Shown here: in pieces, positions 60,124 to 64,000 of the stretch
Numbering within the stretch: position 1 is the stretch's first letter
Layout: each line of letters opens with the position of its first letter
Assembly: GCA_963780165.1 (NCBI GenBank)
Contig: CAWABB010000001.1
Coordinates: 1,240,001-1,304,000 of the forward strand
DNA length: 64,000 nt
Source: CAWABB01 sp963780165
GTDB lineage: Bacteria; Bacteroidota; Ignavibacteria; UBA10030; UBA6906
Direction of reading: 5' to 3'
Translations under genes and position numbers: made by a program
The notes under the pieces: generated by a model
Seen by the model: the letters and a program-made list of their open reading frames with translations, nothing else
Databases searched by the model: none
What the model was told of the DNA's origin: nothing

Positions 60124-62676
60124 TCACTCTCGCGTTGCCGATATGCGAATCCCCTCGAGCTTCTCCCCCTCGACATTCCTGACCCTCGCACAGGCGCGCC
60201 ATCGGCCGTCTCCCTGCTCGAGCTTGAGCGTCAACACATTCCAGCCGTTCCGCAACCGGACTGCCACGGTGTCCGCACCCGGCGCAACGTTTCGGACGAC
60301 GTTGGCTGTGTGCACGAGACTGTCGTTCAGCCAGGCCTTCATTCCGGCATCGCTTCCAAGCTCAAGGCGTCCTCCCTGCTCGGCGGGCGACCAGATGTTC
60401 GTCCGGAGATAGACGAGGTTGTCCTGGTCCTCCACGTTCCTGTCGATCTCCAGCACCCATGGCTTCTCAGGGTCCGTCATGCTCCGGAATGATTTCCAGA
60501 TCGCCGGATCCGCTCCCGGCATCTCCGGTCCGAACGGCTGATCAAGAAGGCGCGCCCACTTTTCGCGATAGGGACCGGCATAGGCCCAGGATGTGATATG
60601 GTCGTCGTAGATCTCGATGCTCCTGACGAGATCACCGGCCCTCTGCCTGTTCGTCTCGGTGGGGGACGACGCGCGGATCTGGCGGAGCTGCCCGACCGCT
60701 TCCCGCCGGGCGGTGTCGGAAAGCGATTCGACAATGGTCAGGACCGCTGCCTCGGCTTCGGGGCGGAGGGTGGAGTCGGGAAAATAGCCGGCTGCCGTCT
60801 CGAGTCCGGCACTCGAGCGACTCTCGCCCACCGCCGAAAGGAGCGTCTTCCGCTCGGCATCGTTCGGGGCGATCGTCATCGCCTCACGGAAGAGCGTGAT
60901 CTTCTCGGCGGGAGCCCGGCTGCTGTCCAGTCCCAGCAGGCGGACTGAGCCGCGCAGGGCCAGCGTCTTTTCTGTCGTCGTTCCCTTTCCTCCCGCCGCA
61001 GCCCAGAGATCGGAGAACGGCTCCGGCGTCGGCCAGCTCGAAAGAGCCCGAATTGCCGCCAGCCGGATCTCACCGTCGGTCTCTTTCAGCGCATCGCGCA
61101 GGACGGGAAGGGAGGCCGGAGCACCGACAGAGCCACACACGGCAATGAGCGAAGTGCGCACGCCCCTGTCCTTCGTACGGGAGTATGCCGCTACCACTGC
61201 GCTATCCTGAACGCTCCGGTCGGGGTTCCTCTTCGCGGCCGCGGCAACTGTAGATTCCAGCTCTTTCCTCTCAGCCACGTCCCATGACCGAACGAGCATG
61301 TCAACCAGTGCCGGGACATGCTCCGGACCGGCGAGGGGCCGCAGCGCCTTGAACGACTCGCTCCTGACCGCAGCGGATCGATCGCCTGCCGTCTGCAGGA
61401 GGGTCGGGACGGCGGCCTCAACCTTCCGCTCCCCCAGAGCCCTGACGATCTCCGCCCTCTGCTTGTCGCCGGAGCCGGGGAGGAGTGCGAAGAGCGAATC
61501 ATCAACCCCCGGCGCACTGAGCGTCGCGAGACCCGTCCGCGCCTCCTTCTTTTCAACGCCTTTCGCTGCCGCGGCCCTCTGGACAAGCGGCCGCACGACA
61601 CCTGGGTCCCCCATCGTCCCTGCCGCACGCATGGCGGCAATGCGCACCTCCTGCTTCTTGCTGCTGATGGCCGACAGGACTGTCTTCCGCGCCTCCGGAA
61701 CGCCGCTCCGCGCGAGGGGCGCCAGAAGCTGTACCTGGACGGCAGGTGAGTACCGCGGGAACGAACGTGCGATCGAGAGGACGGCCTCTTTGTCGGAGAG
61801 CTCCCCGACGAGTCGTGCTGCGGCTGACCGGTAGACCGGGTCTTTGCTTCTCAGAGCCGCGGAAAGCAGTTCGGAAGTCCCGGCCGGGTCGCTCAAGACG
61901 ACCCCCCGCAGGGCCGCAGAGCGTGCGGGCTCCGGTGTCTGCTCGCTCTGAAGCTTCCTGTAGACAACCAGCGCACGGCCGCTGTGGGCCGATAGCCTCA
62001 GCCGATCAGCTGCCATGAGCATCGCGTCCAACACGTCCGCCCTTCCCTTCATCGACATCGAAAGCCGCTCGAGCGATTCAAGCGACGCGGCCGTCCCGAT
62101 CCTCCCCAGCGAGGAGACCGCCGCGGCGGAAACGAGGCCGTCGGGATCCGCTGCAAGCATTTCCAGGTCATACACTCCCGCTTCGACCCGGCGATCACCG
62201 AGCACGCTAATGATTCCGATCTTCCGCTGGTCCTTCGCTCGCGCCAGCGCCTGCAGCAGCGCCGAATCGGCGGTAGTTCCCGGGATTGCGCCGAGAGCCA
62301 GAAGGGCATACTCCGCCATTGTCGTGTCGGCAAGCATGCCCGAGAGCAGCGGGACAGAACCATTGCCGCCCATCTGTCCGAGCTTCATGCAGATGAACTG
62401 CTTCCCCGCCGGCGTGGCATCGCCTTTCAAGAAATCATCAAACCGCCTCTCGATGGTGGTGCGCGGTTCCGGCCTATCATCCACGCTCCGGACATAGGCA
62501 TCGAGTTGTGCCAGCGCCTCCCGGCTCTCACCATGCCTGTATGTGGCGACGTGCCGGAGGATCTCGTCAAACTTTTCCTGATCGAAGATGCTCATTGGAT
62601 CGAAAGGGATCGGTTCCGTCGGTGCAGCAAGATCGCCAAGCGCAAACTGTATCCCGTCGAGGTAATGTCGGAGCAC
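60124..62676 (-). CDS. HEAT-repeat protein; 3' part of a frameshifted ThuA-HEAT gene
   Basis: An 850-residue frame. It opens with the last bit of a ThuA domain (LRHYLDGIQFALGDL), then continues into many HEAT/PBS-lyase-type helical repeats (VRIAAMRAAGTMGDPGVVRP, AEIVRALGERKVEAAVPTLL, AAVRSESFKALRPLAGPEHV and others). It ends with a beta-sandwich reading GRLELGSDAGMKAWLNDSLV and NVLTLKLEQGDGRWRACARV, a carbohydrate/ligand-binding-like fold. Joined to the upstream ThuA frame it makes one ~1110-residue exported protein of the ThuA-HEAT type, often found with Gfo/Idh sugar dehydrogenases. The ATG at 62676 is merely the first in frame after the frameshift at ~62746. Confidence 0.85.
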   Translation of the reverse strand: MLRHYLDGIQFALGDLAAPTEPIPFDPMSIFDQEKFDEILRHVATYRHGESREALAQLDAYVRSVDDRPEPRTTIERRFDDFLKGDATPAGKQFICMKLGQMGGNGSVPLLSGMLADTTMAEYALLALGAIPGTTADSALLQALARAKDQRKIGIISVLGDRRVEAGVYDLEMLAADPDGLVSAAAVSSLGRIGTAASLESLERLSMSMKGRADVLDAMLMAADRLRLSAHSGRALVVYRKLQSEQTPEPARSAALRGVVLSDPAGTSELLSAALRSKDPVYRSAAARLVGELSDKEAVLSIARSFPRYSPAVQVQLLAPLARSGVPEARKTVLSAISSKKQEVRIAAMRAAGTMGDPGVVRPLVQRAAAAKGVEKKEARTGLATLSAPGVDDSLFALLPGSGDKQRAEIVRALGERKVEAAVPTLLQTAGDRSAAVRSESFKALRPLAGPEHVPALVDMLVRSWDVAERKELESTVAAAAKRNPDRSVQDSAVVAAYSRTKDRGVRTSLIAVCGSVGAPASLPVLRDALKETDGEIRLAAIRALSSWPTPEPFSDLWAAAGGKGTTTEKTLALRGSVRLLGLDSSRAPAEKITLFREAMTIAPNDAERKTLLSAVGESRSSAGLETAAGYFPDSTLRPEAEAAVLTIVESLSDTARREAVGQLRQIRASSPTETNRQRAGDLVRSIEIYDDHITSWAYAGPYREKWARLLDQPFGPEMPGADPAIWKSFRSMTDPEKPWVLEIDRNVEDQDNLVYLRTNIWSPAEQGGRLELGSDAGMKAWLNDSLVHTANVVRNVAPGADTVAVRLRNGWNVLTLKLEQGDGRWRACARVRNVEGEKLEGIRISATRE

Positions 62677-63457
62677 GGTCGGATTCGCGTAGATGGCGTC
62701 GTTGTGCCCCAGGGACGAGTAGAAGAGCCGCCCCTTCCCATAGGATCCGGACCCAGCTGATGGGGAGGTCCCTGTCGGTCGGCCGGACCCCGGGAGCCCT
62801 CCTGTTCCGTTCGTTCTTCATGTCGATCGCGAGCAGGACGCGGCAGTTCTTCCGTAGATTGACCTGATGGATCCTGTAGAGCTCATCGTTGATCAGGAAA
62901 TCCTTCTTCTGGAACGCCGCCGTCACGGGGTGGTCAGGGTCTGTGATCCTGACGGCCCATGTCCCGTCCCCGGTCCAGGGATGGCCATCGAAGAACCCTC
63001 CGAAGAGCTCCTGCCCTTCGGGCCAGGTCGGGAAGTTGTCCGTCGCCGCATGGATCCCGATGATCCCTTTGCCCGACGAAATGAACTCCAGCACGCTTGC
63101 GCGGATCGCGGGATCTTCGAATTTGAGCTGCGTCGTGTTGTTGAAACAGACCGCATCGAAGCGCTTGAGATTCTCGGCGCTGAGCGCCGAAAGGTCGTCG
63201 CTCTGGACTGTCTCGAAGGCGCCCGTTGTCTTCCCGATCATCTCGAGCGCGGCTGCCGCCCGGGGGATGGCGGAGTGCTGGAATCCCTCGGAGCGATTGA
63301 ACACCAGGATGAGGCGCGGCCGCTGCGGCTCTACGGTCGCGGCGCGCGGGACCGCCGCCCTGATGGCGGCGATCTCCTCCGGCGCAAGTTGCGCGAAGGC
63401 AGGGAGGCTGCAGGTCGCAAGCATGAGCATGGAAATGTGGGCCAGAGATCTCGGCAT
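62567..63457 (-). CDS. ThuA-domain protein; 5' part of a frameshifted gene
   Basis: AAAGG precedes the ATG at 63457; the signal peptide is AHISMLMLATCSLPAFA. The ThuA domain is intact from LILVFNRSEGFQHSAIPRAA through GKGIIGIHAATDNFPTWPEG, GGFFDGHPW and DFLINDELYRIHQV to DLPISWVR. After this the frame reads ILWEGAALLLVPG and then antisense-type residues. Removing one base (extra T on the plus strand near 62746) restores SYGKGRLFYSSLGHNDAIYA and continues straight into the HEAT-repeat frame. So the true gene is 60124-63457, and the last ~60 codons of this entry are an artefact of the shift. Confidence 0.85.
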   Translation of the reverse strand: MPRSLAHISMLMLATCSLPAFAQLAPEEIAAIRAAVPRAATVEPQRPRLILVFNRSEGFQHSAIPRAAAALEMIGKTTGAFETVQSDDLSALSAENLKRFDAVCFNNTTQLKFEDPAIRASVLEFISSGKGIIGIHAATDNFPTWPEGQELFGGFFDGHPWTGDGTWAVRITDPDHPVTAAFQKKDFLINDELYRIHQVNLRKNCRVLLAIDMKNERNRRAPGVRPTDRDLPISWVRILWEGAALLLVPGAQRRHLRESDRAPTLPRRDTVCAWRSCCTDGTDPFRSNEHLRSGKV

Positions 63458-63489
63458 GGATATGGACCTTTTGCGTGTGCTCTTCCGAA

Positions 63490-64000
63490 TCAGAGATGCC
63501 AGGGGCTGCGCATTGGACGCGACAGCAGACGATCCGCGTCGGGGTCGTTCTCGAACCGTTCCGCCTCGGGGTTCCAGCGGACCGTGCGCCCGAGCTTCAT
63601 GGCGATCAGCCCAAGATGTCCGATCATGATGGAACGGTGCGCGATCCGCGCGGGAGCGATTGCCTCCGACCTGGTGCGCACGCAATCCAGGAAGTTCTGA
63701 TGATGGTCGTCGCTCCTGTACAGATGAACCTCGTCGGGTCCGACGACGGACGTCAGCAACGACTTCGGGGACGCATCGAAACCCTCGCGGTCCACCCAGA
63801 TCCATCCGTCAGTCCCCTCAAACTGCACCCCCATCCCCTTCGGCTGCTGCTCATAGCTCGCAACGATCATCGTGAAGCCTTCCCTGAACGTGCAGACAAA
63901 CCGGTAGTTTCTGGCCGTATCGAAGAGGCCGTCTTTGGCCTTCGGGAAATCCGCGACGCCTTCGATCTCGATGGGACTGGTCATCTCCGTTCCCATGCCC
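63490..64000 (-). CDS. Gfo/Idh/MocA-family oxidoreductase, C-terminal part (cut by window edge)
   Basis: The gene starts beyond base 64000; about 170 C-terminal residues are visible. They match the substrate domain of Gfo/Idh proteins found in GH/ThuA clusters: YRFVCTFREGFTMIVASYEQ, VQFEGTDGWIWVDREGFDAS, DDHHQNFLDCVRTRSEAIAP, AHRSIMIGHLGLIAMKLGR and the end LSRPMRSPWHL. The Rossmann domain and any Tat signal are out of view. It lies 32 bases upstream of the ThuA gene on the same strand, so it likely heads or belongs to the same operon. Confidence 0.88.
   Translation of the reverse strand, partial: GMGTEMTSPIEIEGVADFPKAKDGLFDTARNYRFVCTFREGFTMIVASYEQQPKGMGVQFEGTDGWIWVDREGFDASPKSLLTSVVGPDEVHLYRSDDHHQNFLDCVRTRSEAIAPARIAHRSIMIGHLGLIAMKLGRTVRWNPEAERFENDPDADRLLSRPMRSPWHL

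Overview
The window looks like a fragment of a GC-rich genome from the Bacteroidota/FCB side of the tree, most likely an Ignavibacteria- or Kapabacteria-like lineage. The main evidence is seven large exported proteins that end in the type IX secretion (T9SS) C-terminal sorting domain: a QNYPNPFNPST-like strand, then GVYLYRL or GVYFYRL, then a terminal basic/hydrophobic (R/K)KLLLLK-like tail. A carboxypeptidase-regulatory-domain TonB receptor and many GH, ThuA and Gfo/Idh genes agree with this. No rRNA, tRNA or CRISPR array was seen, and the T9SS machinery itself is not in the window.

Region 1 (0-9.5 kb) holds a T9SS-secreted BNR/Asp-box propeller, a small lipoprotein, a zinc-ribbon/DUF2007-like protein, a three-domain GH18/NodB-deacetylase/GT2 membrane enzyme, a GDCCVxC protein and a Met/His-rich T9SS protein. 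Region 2 (9.8-12.3 kb) is a scar: a 3'-truncated alpha/beta hydrolase abuts a small membrane ORF, and the left end of an IS with a transposase head is fused to the tail of a carboxypeptidase-regulatory-like protein. Region 3 (12.3-28 kb) carries a MUG-type DNA glycosylase, a TPR protein, a TonB receptor, an ICMT-like methyltransferase, a 45-residue membrane protein, two very large T9SS proteins and a glycine-zipper lipoprotein. Region 4 (28-34.8 kb) has a DedA remnant, a creatininase-family amidohydrolase, tyrosine phenol-lyase, another T9SS protein, a SAM methyltransferase and rubrerythrin.

Region 5 (35-44.7 kb) is a carbohydrate block: an AGE-fold T9SS protein, ThuA, fragments of an MFS sugar porter and a GH51 arabinofuranosidase, a GH78 alpha-L-rhamnosidase with added C-terminal modules, a T9SS GH18 enzyme, and a Tat-exported Gfo/Idh oxidoreductase on the opposite strand. 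Region 6 (44.8-52.1 kb) has a two-gene M16 peptidase operon (one active, one with a degenerate zinc motif), an MFS exporter, a flippase-like membrane protein, a SpoIIE-type phosphatase and a small unknown protein. Region 7 (52.2-64 kb) is a leftward run of tightly spaced genes: serine hydrolase, GH29 fucosidase, GH106-like rhamnosidase lipoprotein, second GH29 fucosidase, a ThuA-HEAT protein split by a frameshift, and a Gfo/Idh gene cut by the window edge.

Taken together, regions 5 and 7 suggest stripping of fucose- and rhamnose-decorated glycans at the cell surface and in the periplasm, with Gfo/Idh and ThuA proteins processing the released sugars; no SusC/SusD pair is present. A second theme is damage: at least five gene fragments and one clean frameshift. 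These could be real gene decay or joins made during assembly, and reads spanning each junction would decide.
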